Assembly (NCBI RefSeq): GCF_019798055.1
Contig: NZ_JAHOPH010000030.1
Location: forward strand, 1 to 45,690
Direction: 5' to 3'
Length of the DNA: 45,690 nucleotides
Origin: Salsipaludibacter albus
GTDB lineage: Bacteria > Actinomycetota > Nitriliruptoria > Nitriliruptorales > Nitriliruptoraceae
A program made the translations under genes and the position numbers. The first letter of the stretch is position 1. The number at the start of each line of letters is the position of its first letter. The notes below the pieces were generated by a model that had not been told where the DNA came from, ran no database searches, and saw only the letters and a program-made list of their open reading frames with translations. Of the stretch, positions 28,371-36,076 are shown one piece after another.

Positions 28371-29504
28371 ATGCACTTCGTGACCCGCGCGATCCATGCC
28401 GGCCAGGAGCCGGAGCCGCGCACCGGCTCGGTCAACGTCCCGATCTACCAGACGTCGACCTACGCCCAGGACGGCGTGGGCGAGCACCGTGGCTGGGACT
28501 ACGGCCGCAGCGGCAACCCGACCCGGGACGCCCTGCAGACCGCCCTGGCCAGCCTCGAGGAGGCCGACGACGCGGTGGTGTTCGCGTCCGGCCTGGCCGC
28601 CGAGGACGCCGTGTTCCGGACGCTGTCCCCCGGGGACCACGTGGTCATGGGTGACGACGTCTACGGCGGGACCTGGCGCCAGGTGGCCCAGGTGCACGTC
28701 CCGGCCGGCCTGGAGGTGTCGACCGTCGACATGGGCGACCTCGACGCGGTCCGTGCGGCCGTGCGGCCGAGCACCCGGCTGGTGTGGGTGGAGACGCCGA
28801 CCAACCCACTGCTGAAGGTGGTCGACATCGCCGCGACGGCGGAGATCGCGCACGAGGCCGACGCACGGCTGGTCGTGGACAACACGTTCGCCACCCCGTG
28901 GCTGACCCAGCCCCTGGGGCTGGGCGCGGACCTCGTCGTCCACTCCACCACCAAGTACCTCGGCGGGCACTCCGACGTCGTCGGGGGCGCCGTGTGCACC
29001 GACGCCGAGACCGCCGAGCGCCTGCGCTTCCTCCAGAACGCGGTGGGGGCGGTCGGCGGACCGTTCGACAACTACCTGACCCTGCGGGGGATCAAGACCC
29101 TGGGCGTGCGGATGCAGGCCCACTGCGCCAACGCCGGCGCGATCGCCACCCACCTGGCCGAGCACCCCGCGGTCGCGGCCGTCCACTACCCGGGGCTGCC
29201 CGACCACCCGGGGCACGAGATCGCCGCCCGCCAGATGCGCGACTTCGGGGGGATGGTGTCGGTCCAGCTCGCCGGTGGCCGGGCGGCCGCCGAGGTCGTC
29301 GCCACGTCGACCGAGCTGTTCTTCCTGGCCGAGTCGCTGGGCGGGGTGGAGTCGCTGGTGGAGCACCCGGGCGTGATGACCCACGCCTCGGTGGCCGGGA
29401 CGCCGCTGGAGGTGCCCGACGACCTGCTGCGGCTGTCGGTCGGCATCGAGCACGTCGACGACCTGCTGGCCGACCTGGACGCCGCCCTCGCCCACGCGGC
29501 CTGA
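28371..29504 (+). CDS. metB: Cystathionine gamma-synthase / gamma-lyase
   Basis: A 377-residue Cys/Met metabolism PLP enzyme. It has YGRSGNPT (about 44-51), the VETPTNP segment, and the PLP lysine K195 in HSTTKYLGGHSD. Sequence alone does not separate gamma-synthase (MetB) from gamma-lyase (CTH); adjacency to cystathionine beta-synthase favours a lyase role completing cysteine synthesis from methionine. AGGA lies 8 bases before the ATG. It shares TGATG with the following lipid-kinase gene. Confidence 0.92.
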   Translation: MHFVTRAIHAGQEPEPRTGSVNVPIYQTSTYAQDGVGEHRGWDYGRSGNPTRDALQTALASLEEADDAVVFASGLAAEDAVFRTLSPGDHVVMGDDVYGGTWRQVAQVHVPAGLEVSTVDMGDLDAVRAAVRPSTRLVWVETPTNPLLKVVDIAATAEIAHEADARLVVDNTFATPWLTQPLGLGADLVVHSTTKYLGGHSDVVGGAVCTDAETAERLRFLQNAVGAVGGPFDNYLTLRGIKTLGVRMQAHCANAGAIATHLAEHPAVAAVHYPGLPDHPGHEIAARQMRDFGGMVSVQLAGGRAAAEVVATSTELFFLAESLGGVESLVEHPGVMTHASVAGTPLEVPDDLLRLSVGIEHVDDLLADLDAALAHAA

Positions 29505-30460
29505 TGCGCGCCGTCCTGGTCTTCAACCCCAACGCCACGACGACCGACGCCGGTGTGCGCGACGTCATCGCGGCCGCCCTGGCCTCGACGATGGACCTGG
29601 ACGTCCAGCCCACCAAGATGCGTGGCCACGCCACCCACATCGTCGCCGGTGCCATCCATGACGGGGTCGATGCCGTGTTCGCCCTGGGCGGCGACGGCAC
29701 GGCCAACGAGGTGATCCAGGCGATGGCCGGTACCTCGGCCGTCCTCGGGGTGATCCCCGGCGGCGGCACCAACGTCTTCGCGCGGGCGCTGGGCCTGCCC
29801 AACGACCCGGTGCACGCCACGTCGGCGCTGCTGGAGTCCGTGCGCCACGGTCACGACCGCCACATCTCCCTGGGCCGGGCCGCCGGACGCTACTTCGCGT
29901 TCCACGCCGGGTACGGGTTCGACGCCGCGGTGGTCCGGGCGGTCGAGCAGGCCCCGACCATGAAGCGGCGTCTGCGACAGGGCGCGTTCGTGTGGCAGGC
30001 GACCCGGACCTACTTCGCCGACGCCGACCGGGCCGCGGGGACGTTGCAGGTCCGCACCGGTGACGGCACCACCGTGGGCCCGGGCTCGATCGCGATCGTC
30101 GGCAACACCACGCCCTACACCTGGCTGGGCACCCGGCCCCTGCACGTCACGCCCGACGCGGGCTTCGACACCGGGCTGGACCTCGCCCTGATCGGACCGG
30201 TGTCGGCACTGCGGCTGCTGCGGCTGGTCAAGGGCCTGCTGGACGGAGACGGCCTGCCGGCCGGCGACGACGTCACCCTGCTGCACGATCGCCACTTGCT
30301 CACCCTGACCAGTTCGGTCCCACGACCCCTCCAGGTGGACGGTGACTACGCCGGGGAGTTCACCGAGTGTCGGCTGGAATCCATCCCCCGAGCACTCAGG
30401 GTGTTCGGTCAGCGCACGTTTTTGGGTCCAGAGTTGGCATCGGACGGATTCGCTGAGTAA
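29504..30460 (+). CDS. Diacylglycerol/lipid kinase family protein
   Basis: A 318-residue DAGK-catalytic-domain protein. GGDGT (62-66) is the nucleotide-binding motif, followed by IPGGGTNVFAR (about 84-95) and VDGD near the C-terminus (in PLQVDGDYAGEF). It may phosphorylate diacylglycerol or another lipid at the membrane's inner face. It overlaps the metB-like gene by one base (TGATG), so it is coupled, though no biochemical link to transsulfuration is evident. Confidence 0.88.
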   Translation: MRAVLVFNPNATTTDAGVRDVIAAALASTMDLDVQPTKMRGHATHIVAGAIHDGVDAVFALGGDGTANEVIQAMAGTSAVLGVIPGGGTNVFARALGLPNDPVHATSALLESVRHGHDRHISLGRAAGRYFAFHAGYGFDAAVVRAVEQAPTMKRRLRQGAFVWQATRTYFADADRAAGTLQVRTGDGTTVGPGSIAIVGNTTPYTWLGTRPLHVTPDAGFDTGLDLALIGPVSALRLLRLVKGLLDGDGLPAGDDVTLLHDRHLLTLTSSVPRPLQVDGDYAGEFTECRLESIPRALRVFGQRTFLGPELASDGFAE

Positions 30461-30503
30461 CGCCAGATCTCCCGCCTGTGGCAGTCCCGGGGCACATCCC
30501 GGC

Positions 30504-30531
30504 CATTCCGCCACTGGATTCGGCCGGAATG
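30504..30531. terminator. Hairpin after the lipid kinase gene
   Basis: Arms cattccg (30504-30510) and cggaatg (30525-30531), lengthened on both sides with bulges. It lies 43 bp after the stop in a stretch of lower GC content. Moderate terminator candidate upstream of the whiB promoter. Confidence 0.4.
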
Positions 30532-30567
30532 CCGACAAACCCGTCCCGGCCATTTTCGCCAAGGGTC

Positions 30568-30596
30568 TTGTCAGCCTCACCACCCCTCGTTACGAT
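30568..30596 (+). promoter_or_regulatory. Promoter of the whiB1-like gene
   Basis: TTGTCA (30568-30573; five of six to TTGACA), exactly 17 bp, then TACGAT (30591-30596). Start expected near 30603, leaving a 118-nt leader. This is the best sigma-70-type promoter in the window. Confidence 0.68.
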
Positions 30597-30607
30597 TTTC
30601 ACAAGTG

Positions 30608-30627
30608 GTTGTGATGTTCTTCACAAC
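30608..30627. promoter_or_regulatory. CRP/FNR-type palindrome downstream of the whiB promoter
   Basis: The core TGTGA-N6-TCACA (30610-30625) is a perfect match to the cAMP-receptor-protein consensus, with one extra paired base plus an outer pair making seven-base arms. An overlapping TTCACAA (30598-30604) forms a second, spacing-variant half-site pair with TTGTGA. Position about +5 to +24 predicts repression or roadblock. M. tuberculosis whiB1 is known to be under CRP (Rv3676) control. Confidence 0.62.
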
Positions 30628-30721
30628 CTCCCCGGGACAGCCCCGACGACCTCACGAACTGACACCGCGACGAGCAGCACGCAACCACCTCGCTGCCTCG
30701 CACGACCACCCAGGAGTCACC

Positions 30722-30973
30722 ATGGACTGGCGCAACCAGGCGGCCTGCCGCAACGAAGACCCCGACCTCTTCTTCCCCATCGGCTCGACCGGCCCCGCCG
30801 TCGAGCAGGCCGACGAGGCCAAGCAGGTCTGCATGACCTGCTCGGTGCGCGAGGAGTGCCTCGAGTACGCCCTGGCCTCCAACCAGGACGCCGGCATCTG
30901 GGGCGGCCTGACCGAGGACGAGCGTCGGACCCTCAAGCGCGCCCGCCAGCGTCGCCGCCGCATGGCCAGCTGA
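30722..30973 (+). CDS. whiB1: WhiB1/WblE-like iron-sulfur regulator
   Basis: An 83-residue WhiB protein with the four cluster cysteines C9, C37, C40 and C46 (CxxC then Cx5C), the GIWGG beta-turn (58-62) and a basic tail KRARQRRRRM for DNA binding. The start MDWRNQAACRNEDPDLFFP matches the WhiB1/WblE subgroup, the essential NO-sensitive [4Fe-4S] regulator that partners the primary sigma factor. The ATG at 30722 has AGGAG five bases upstream. It converges with a PdtaS-like kinase, the same neighbour as in M. tuberculosis (Rv3219/Rv3220c, from memory). A 14-bp terminator follows. Confidence 0.94.
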   Translation: MDWRNQAACRNEDPDLFFPIGSTGPAVEQADEAKQVCMTCSVREECLEYALASNQDAGIWGGLTEDERRTLKRARQRRRRMAS

Positions 30974-30995
30974 CGCCACCACCCCCACCTCTTCT

Positions 30996-31027
30996 CGACG
31001 GCCCGCCGGACTCCCGGCGGGCCGTCG
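30996..31027. terminator. Terminator after whiB
   Basis: Perfect 14-bp stem (30996-31009 and 31014-31027) with ACTC loop, beginning 23 bp after the stop; preceded by cttct and no long T-run after. Confidence 0.75.
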
Positions 31028-31046
31028 TGCGTCCCGCCCCACATCT

Positions 31047-31094
31047 CGAGCGTGACCGGATCGTGCAACAGTCCGCACCGATCCATCACGCTCG
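31047..31094. terminator. Second long two-tier hairpin, before the kinase stop
   Basis: Perfect 9-bp outer arms (31047-31055 cgagcgtga and 31086-31094 tcacgctcg), inner near-perfect ggatcg-tgc/gcac-cgatcc stem and an 8-nt loop. It lies between convergent whiB and the kinase (stop at 31158). It aligns over about 38 bases to the hairpin at 5429-5473. The remaining 63 bp to the kinase stop hold nothing recognised. Confidence 0.5.
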
Positions 31095-31157
31095 GCGGGA
31101 AGCGGTCGGGCGAGGAGTGGTGGTCAGCGCGTCCGAGCGGAGCCATGATCCGCGGTG

Positions 31158-32753
31158 CTAGCCGGGGAGGGGCAGGTCGACCACGCAGCGGGTGCCGGGG
31201 CCGTCGCTGTGGAGGGTGAGCGTGCCGGCCAGCTCCGACTCCACCAGGGTCAGCGAGATCTGCAGGCCGAGGTTGGCGTCCCGGCGCAGGTCCCAACCCT
31301 CGGGCATTCCCACCCCGTCGTCCACCACCTCCATGACCAGCCGCGCCGGGCGCCGGTCGAGCCGGACCAGCACCTCGCCACCCCGGTCGGGGAAGGCGTG
31401 CTCCACCGCGTTCTGCAACAGCTCCGACAGCACCAGGGCCAGCGGCGTGGCGACGTCCGGCCCGAGCTCGCCGGCGAGCCCGTCGATGACGACCTGGACC
31501 GGTCGCTCGGGATCGGTCAGGCCCGTGGTCAGCATGTCGGCCAGCCGTGAGGCGACCTTGTCGAACGACACGCGCTGGCGTGCGTCCTGAGACAGGGTCT
31601 CGTGGACCAGTGCGATCGACGAGATCCGTCGCACCGACTCGGCCAGGGCCTCCACGGCCTCGGGCGACGACAGCCGCCGCCCCTGCAGCCGCAGCAGTGA
31701 CGCCACGGTCTGGAGGTTGTTCTTGACCCGGTGGTGGATCTCGCGGATCGTGGCGTCCTTGTAGAGCAGCAGTCGCTCGTGGCGACGCAGCTCGGTGACC
31801 TCGCGGACCAGCATCAGCCCGCCGAGCACCTCGTGGTCACGGGTCAGCGGCAGCAGCCGGCGCAGCACGACCGCCCCACGTGCCTCGACCTCGGACTCCA
31901 GCGCGTCGCCGTCACCGAGCGCCCGCAGCACCGCGACGTCGTCCATGTCGAAGTCCCCGACGTTCTGGCCGATGACGTTGCCCACGACACCGAGACGTCG
32001 GTAGGCACTGACTGCGTTGGGCGAGGCGTAGGCCACGTGCCCGTCGGGATCCAGCCGCAGCATCCCGTCCCCGACACGCGGTGCGAGCTCACGCTCGTGG
32101 GACTCGCCGGGGTACGGGAACGCGCCGACCGCCAGCATGTCGGCGAGCTCGTCGGCCGTGCCCAGGTAGGCCCGCTCGAGCGCCGAGACCGAGCGGGTCG
32201 TGGCCGGGTTGATCTGGCGCGTGACGACGGCCACCACGGCGCCGTCGAACCAGATCGGGATCGCGTCGTTGCGATAGGCGACAGGCACCTCGTCGTGGCG
32301 CGGATCCGGGTCGCCACTGGTCCCGTCCGGGGCGTCGGCGTCGTCGGTCGCCATGCGGTCCACCTCGACGTGACCGCGCGACCTGGGGGGCGCGGTGGGC
32401 GGGACGTCGCCCTGCCCGTCCACCTCGGGTGGGTCGTCGGTGAAGGCGGTGGGCACGGCCCCACGGACCATCCGCTGGATCCGGCCACTGCGGAACGCCT
32501 CGGCGACCCGGGGGCGTTCGTCGGGACCCCACACCGAACCGACCAGGTCCTCGTGGTGCATGGTCGGGGCCGTGTAGGGCCGCATCTGGGCCAGCACGAC
32601 GAACTGGTCGGCATCGTCGAGTGCGAACATCAGCAGGTCGGCGAACGACAGGTCGGCCAGGATCTGCCAGTCGGACACGACCGCCTGGAGGTGGTCGACC
32701 GCGGCGTCGGGCAGCGTGACGTGCTCGTGGACGAGCTCGTGGAGCGTGGACAT
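31158..32753 (-). CDS. pdtaS: PdtaS-like sensor histidine kinase (HisKA_2)
   Basis: A 531-residue cytosolic kinase without membrane segments. Order: GAF-like N-terminal domain (about 1-185) carrying an acidic low-complexity insert (about 105-152), PAS-like domain (about 220-320), HisKA_2 dimerisation helix with REIHHRVKNNLQTVASLLR (phosphoacceptor H340 or H341) and HATPase_c domain with N-box ELLQNAVEHAF (about 444-454) and DDGVGMPEGW G1 box. M. tuberculosis PdtaS (Rv3220c) signals to the ANTAR antiterminator PdtaR; no PdtaR is in this window. The upstream sigma-4 protein gene is 40 bp away on the same strand. PdtaS senses nucleotides/metal or NO in relatives; the ligand here is unknown. Confidence 0.9.
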   Translation of the reverse strand: MSTLHELVHEHVTLPDAAVDHLQAVVSDWQILADLSFADLLMFALDDADQFVVLAQMRPYTAPTMHHEDLVGSVWGPDERPRVAEAFRSGRIQRMVRGAVPTAFTDDPPEVDGQGDVPPTAPPRSRGHVEVDRMATDDADAPDGTSGDPDPRHDEVPVAYRNDAIPIWFDGAVVAVVTRQINPATTRSVSALERAYLGTADELADMLAVGAFPYPGESHERELAPRVGDGMLRLDPDGHVAYASPNAVSAYRRLGVVGNVIGQNVGDFDMDDVAVLRALGDGDALESEVEARGAVVLRRLLPLTRDHEVLGGLMLVREVTELRRHERLLLYKDATIREIHHRVKNNLQTVASLLRLQGRRLSSPEAVEALAESVRRISSIALVHETLSQDARQRVSFDKVASRLADMLTTGLTDPERPVQVVIDGLAGELGPDVATPLALVLSELLQNAVEHAFPDRGGEVLVRLDRRPARLVMEVVDDGVGMPEGWDLRRDANLGLQISLTLVESELAGTLTLHSDGPGTRCVVDLPLPG

Positions 32754-32793
32754 CAGGGGTGCCGTCCACGAGCCGGTGCGCGCCGCGGTCGGG

Positions 32794-33099
32794 TCACTTC
32801 CCGAGCAGCTTCCCCAGGCGGTCGAGCGGGATCACCTCGCGGATGTGGTCGAAGGCTCGCGCCTCGATCTCGCCCGCCTCCGTCATGCCGAGGTTGAGCG
32901 CACGCGCGGTGTCGGCCAGGTCGTGCGGGTGGCCGTCCACCAGCCCCATCCGGTACTCCAGCACCCGGCGCTGGGTCTCGGGCAGGCGATCCAGGACCTG
33001 TCGCAGGGGGCCGCTGAGCTCGGCGACGGGGTCGGACTCGCCACCACGACGTCGCCCTCCCCCACGGGACGGGCGACCGGAGCGCGACTTGGAGGCCAT
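32794..33099 (-). CDS. Stand-alone sigma-70 region 4-like HTH protein
   Basis: A 101-residue protein with a basic Ser/Arg/Gly-rich N-terminus (1-25), then a region-4-like block: LPETQRRVLEYRMGLVDG followed by a helix-turn-helix around LADTARALNLGMTEAGEIEARAFDHIRE. There is no region 2, so it cannot be a normal sigma factor; it may dock on the beta flap or DNA as a transcription co-regulator. The ATG at 33099 has no perfect ribosome site but a GCCTCC-like complement is absent; length and composition favour it. It is 40 bp upstream of the PdtaS-like kinase gene and likely cotranscribed. Confidence 0.72.
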   Translation of the reverse strand: MASKSRSGRPSRGGGRRRGGESDPVAELSGPLRQVLDRLPETQRRVLEYRMGLVDGHPHDLADTARALNLGMTEAGEIEARAFDHIREVIPLDRLGKLLGK

Positions 33100-33254
33100 G
33101 CGCGGCAGGGTAGACGACGGCCGGTCGGTCGGGCGCCGAGGTTCCGTGAGGTCTCGAGCGCCCGCTGGCACCCTCGCGCCCGGACCTGTCCACCACCGGG
33201 AACCGGCGGCGTGGAGGTGTCCCGCAACGCCCTGCCCCCGACCGGAGCACCCGC

Positions 33255-33776
33255 ATGCTGCTCGGCGCGCTCACGGTCGGGATCGCGCTCGCCGTCGCCC
33301 TGGCCCGGGGACGCGGACGGGGACTGCACCCACGGGTCCCCCTCGTCGCCTGGACCCCGGTGTTGGGCATGGGACTTGCAGGACTTGCGCTGGCCGGGTG
33401 GACCGACCCGGTCGGCAGCGGTGCGGTCGCGTTGGCCCTGGTCTCGCACGCGGCGCTCGTGGCCGTCGGCATCGTGAACTTCCGCCTGCCCGGGGCCGCC
33501 GCCCTGACGGCAGGCGTCGCCGCCAACGGCATGGTCGTCGTTGGCAACGGCGGGATGCCGGTCGATCCGGCGGCGGTGCTGGCCCTGGGCGGCGACCCGG
33601 CGATGCTGCCCGTCGCCGGCCCGCACCAGCTCATGACCGAGGCCACCGTGCTCCCCTGGCTGGGCGACGTGGTGGGCATCGGCTGGCTCGACCGGGTGGT
33701 CTCGCCGGGCGACGCGCTGCTGGTGGCCGGGGCGGTCCTGCTGCTCACCCACGCCCTGGTCGGCGAGGTGGACTGA
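33255..33776 (+). CDS. DUF5317-like membrane protein
   Basis: A 173-residue protein with four or five hydrophobic helices. The central VNFRLPGAAAL...NGMVVVGNGGMPVD pattern (conserved Asn, Pro-Gly and NGGMPV) resembles DUF5317, found mainly in actinobacteria and related Gram-positives. Function unknown. It is divergent from the sigma-4 gene (155 bp between). A near-perfect 10-bp inverted repeat follows its stop. Confidence 0.7.
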   Translation: MLLGALTVGIALAVALARGRGRGLHPRVPLVAWTPVLGMGLAGLALAGWTDPVGSGAVALALVSHAALVAVGIVNFRLPGAAALTAGVAANGMVVVGNGGMPVDPAAVLALGGDPAMLPVAGPHQLMTEATVLPWLGDVVGIGWLDRVVSPGDALLVAGAVLLLTHALVGEVD

Positions 33777-33796
33777 ACCGGGGTCCGAGCGCGCGA

Positions 33797-33817
33797 GGTC
33801 CGACGACTCGTCGGACC
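33797..33817. terminator. Inverted repeat between DUF5317 gene and epimerase gene
   Basis: Perfect 10-bp arms ggtccgacga/tcgtcggacc around one central C, with outer cgcgag/ctcgcg pairing extending the stem. It lies in the 55-bp convergent gap. Confidence 0.6.
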
Positions 33818-33831
33818 GGGCTCGCGTCGGC

Positions 33832-34791
33832 TCAGGACCCGCGGCGTGACGCGAGCCACTCCAGGGTCGTGGCCAGGCCCTCCTCGAGGGTGGTCCAGGG
33901 CTTCCAGCCCAGGTCCTCGGCGGCCCGGCGGCCCGACAGCGCGGTGTGGGCGACGTCGCCGGGCTGCTCGGGGAGCCTGGTCGGACGATGCGTGAAGCGC
34001 GTGGCGGCGGCCAGGGCGCGGAACAGCTGGTTGAGGCTGGTCTGCTGGGCGGTGCCGATGTTGTAGCGCCGCCCGTGGCCCCGGTCGGCCGCCAGTGCCA
34101 TCGCGTGCACGACGTCGTCCACGAACACGAAGTCGCGGGTCTGCTCCCCGTCGCCGTGGATCGTCACGTCGTGGTCGGCCAGCATCGCCTCGGCCATCGC
34201 GGTGACGATCCCGCCCTCGCCGGTGCCGGACTGGCGCGGGCCGTAGACGTCGGCGATCGCCAGCGAGGTCCACTCGAGGTCGTGCAGGAGGGCGAAGACC
34301 CCGAGGTAGTGCTCGGCGGACAGCTTGGCGGCGCCGTAGGGCGACGTGGGGACGGTTGGCGACGTCTCGGTCGCGGGGAGGTCGTCGGGGTCGAGCCTGC
34401 CGTGGAGCCCGGACCCGGAGCTGGCGAACACGACCTTGCGCACGCCGTGGTCGACCGCGCCCTGCAGGAGGTTGACGGTGCCCAGGAGGTTGACGCGGGC
34501 GTCGCCGACCGGGTCGGCGACGCTGCGCGGGCCGGGCCCACGGGCGGCGAGGTGGTAGACGACCTCGGGCCGGTGGCGGCCGATGAACGGCCCCAGGGCA
34601 TCCGAGGTGACGTCGAGACGCTGGAAGTCCAGTTGGCCCGCGTGCTCACGACGGGCCGTGTCCAGGTTGGCCAGCCGGCCGCTCGACAGGTCGTCGACGA
34701 CCACGACGCGTCGTTCCTCGGCGAGCATCCGGTCGACGAGCGTGGAGCCGACGAAGCCGGCTCCACCGGTCACCATCACGGTGTCGGCCAC
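33832..34791 (-). CDS. NAD-dependent epimerase/dehydratase (UDP-glucose 4-epimerase-like)
   Basis: A 319-residue extended SDR. It has TGGAGFVGS (8-16) for NAD, YHLAAR, the catalytic S124/S125 in ASSGSG, Y152-x3-K156 in SPYGAAK, and YGPRQ. The family interconverts nucleotide sugars for cell-surface glycans; the exact substrate is unclear. It is downstream of the anti-sigma gene on the same strand across a 117-bp gap, so it may share the sigma transcript only by readthrough. Confidence 0.9.
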   Translation of the reverse strand: MADTVMVTGGAGFVGSTLVDRMLAEERRVVVVDDLSSGRLANLDTARREHAGQLDFQRLDVTSDALGPFIGRHRPEVVYHLAARGPGPRSVADPVGDARVNLLGTVNLLQGAVDHGVRKVVFASSGSGLHGRLDPDDLPATETSPTVPTSPYGAAKLSAEHYLGVFALLHDLEWTSLAIADVYGPRQSGTGEGGIVTAMAEAMLADHDVTIHGDGEQTRDFVFVDDVVHAMALAADRGHGRRYNIGTAQQTSLNQLFRALAAATRFTHRPTRLPEQPGDVAHTALSGRRAAEDLGWKPWTTLEEGLATTLEWLASRRGS

Positions 34792-34908
34792 GCGATCCTC
34801 CGGTCACGTCGAGGCGTGGCCGCCGAGGATAGGTGACCGCCCGCACGGGGCCGGGCAGGCAGTGCAGGCCGGCGCGGCGTGGTCCTGGGGTCGGGTGCCC
34901 AGCTCGGG

Positions 34909-35220
34909 CTAGGCGCTCGGGCCCGGGTCGCCGGACATCACGTCCAGCCGCTCGCGGATCGCGGCGTGCAGATCCGGTGGGGTGCGCTCGACACACCGCT
35001 CCCGCACGATCGCCCGCAGCTGCTCTTCGAACGTGGCGCGGTCGGCACACGGATAGCAGGCTGCGAGGTGGTCACGGATCGACCCCAGGTCGGACTCGGG
35101 CAACTCACCGTCGAGGTAGCGCTCGAGGTCGCGGAGTGCCTCCGAACAGTTGCCGGAGCCCTCCGCACAGTTCCCACCCACGGCGTCCTCGGTCGTGCCG
35201 TCCGTCTGCGCCCCGCTCAT
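34909..35220 (-). CDS. rshA: Zinc-containing anti-sigma factor (RsrA/RshA-like)
   Basis: A 103-residue redox-switch anti-sigma factor. HLAACYPC has the H-x3-C-x2-C zinc motif (H51, C55, C58), with N-terminal cysteines C18 and C25 available as the further zinc/disulfide ligand. In relatives, oxidation forms a disulfide, releases zinc and frees the sigma factor. The ATG overlaps the sigma stop by four bases (ATGA), the usual sigR-rsrA coupling. C18/C25 in place of the single N-terminal Cys is a small oddity. Confidence 0.93.
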   Translation of the reverse strand: MSGAQTDGTTEDAVGGNCAEGSGNCSEALRDLERYLDGELPESDLGSIRDHLAACYPCADRATFEEQLRAIVRERCVERTPPDLHAAIRERLDVMSGDPGPSA

Positions 35221-35891
35221 GCTTGGCCTCCTGGCGAATCGATCAGGCCATTGTCCTCGGCATAATCCCGCAACGCCTTCTGGAGCGCCTTTCTTCCACG
35301 GTGCAGCCGGGACATCACCGTGCCGATCGGCGTGTCCATGATCTCGGCGATCTCCTTGTAGGCGAACCCTTCCACGTCCGCGAGGTAGACCGCCATGCGG
35401 AAGGCCTCCGGCAAGTCGGCCAACGCCTCCTTGACCTGCTCGTCGGTGATCGTCTCGAGCACCTCGTACTCGGCGCTGTCGCCGGTGCGGGCCTCGTCGT
35501 AGAACGAGAAGTCGTCGATCGACTCCTGCAGGGCTTCCTGGGGCCGGCGCTGCTTCTTGCGATACATCGAGATGTAGGTCGTGTGCAGGATGCGGTACAG
35601 CCACGCCCGCAGGTTGGTGCCCTGCTGGAACTGGTGGAAGCTCTGGAAGGCCTTGGCGACCGTCTCCTGGACGACGTCCTGGGCCTCGGTCGGGTCGTGG
35701 GTGTAGCGCATGGCGGCGCCGTAGAGGCGATCCACCTCCGGCATCACCTGCTGCTCGAACAGGTCACGCCGCTGGGCATCGGTCAGTTCGGTGCGCAGCA
35801 GGGTGCCGTCCACCTCGCGAGCGGGGTCGACCTCGATCCGCTCGGTGGTGTCGGACGCGTCGGCCACCTCGCTGCCAGTTCCGCTGGTCAT
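35217..35891 (-). CDS. sigH: ECF sigma factor, SigH/SigR (ECF12) type
   Basis: A 224-residue thiol-oxidative-stress sigma factor. Region 2 (about 45-115) includes DVVQETVAKAFQSFHQFQQGTNLRAWLYRIL, region 4 (about 152-205) includes LPEAFRMAVYLADVEGFAYKEIAEI and TVMSRLHRGRK. It is coupled to the zinc anti-sigma gene. A SigR-type autoregulatory promoter (GGAAT-N16-18-GTT) was sought upstream and not found; a TAGGCT -10-like element exists instead. The same pair lies close to pdtaS and whiB1 in M. tuberculosis (Rv3221A/Rv3223c, from memory). Confidence 0.95.
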   Translation of the reverse strand: MTSGTGSEVADASDTTERIEVDPAREVDGTLLRTELTDAQRRDLFEQQVMPEVDRLYGAAMRYTHDPTEAQDVVQETVAKAFQSFHQFQQGTNLRAWLYRILHTTYISMYRKKQRRPQEALQESIDDFSFYDEARTGDSAEYEVLETITDEQVKEALADLPEAFRMAVYLADVEGFAYKEIAEIMDTPIGTVMSRLHRGRKALQKALRDYAEDNGLIDSPGGQA

Positions 35892-35933
35892 CGGATCCCA
35901 TCCTCATCGGTTCGGCCCCGCACCGGACCCGAC

Positions 35934-35939
35934 AGCCTA
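35934..35939 (-). promoter_or_regulatory. Candidate -10 element for sigH-rshA
   Basis: TAGGCT on the minus strand, 43 bp before the ATG, giving a leader of about 35 nt. No obvious -35. Confidence 0.33.
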
Positions 35940-36076
35940 CTGGGACGGCTGCGACGCCCGATCCGGCCGGACGCCGGCAGTCGGCCCCCGCCGGCTCGGC
36001 GCGCGACGTCCTCCACATGCCCACGGGTCGCGCACTTGACAGCGGCGCCTCGGTCGACCATGCTGCACCGTAGTGA

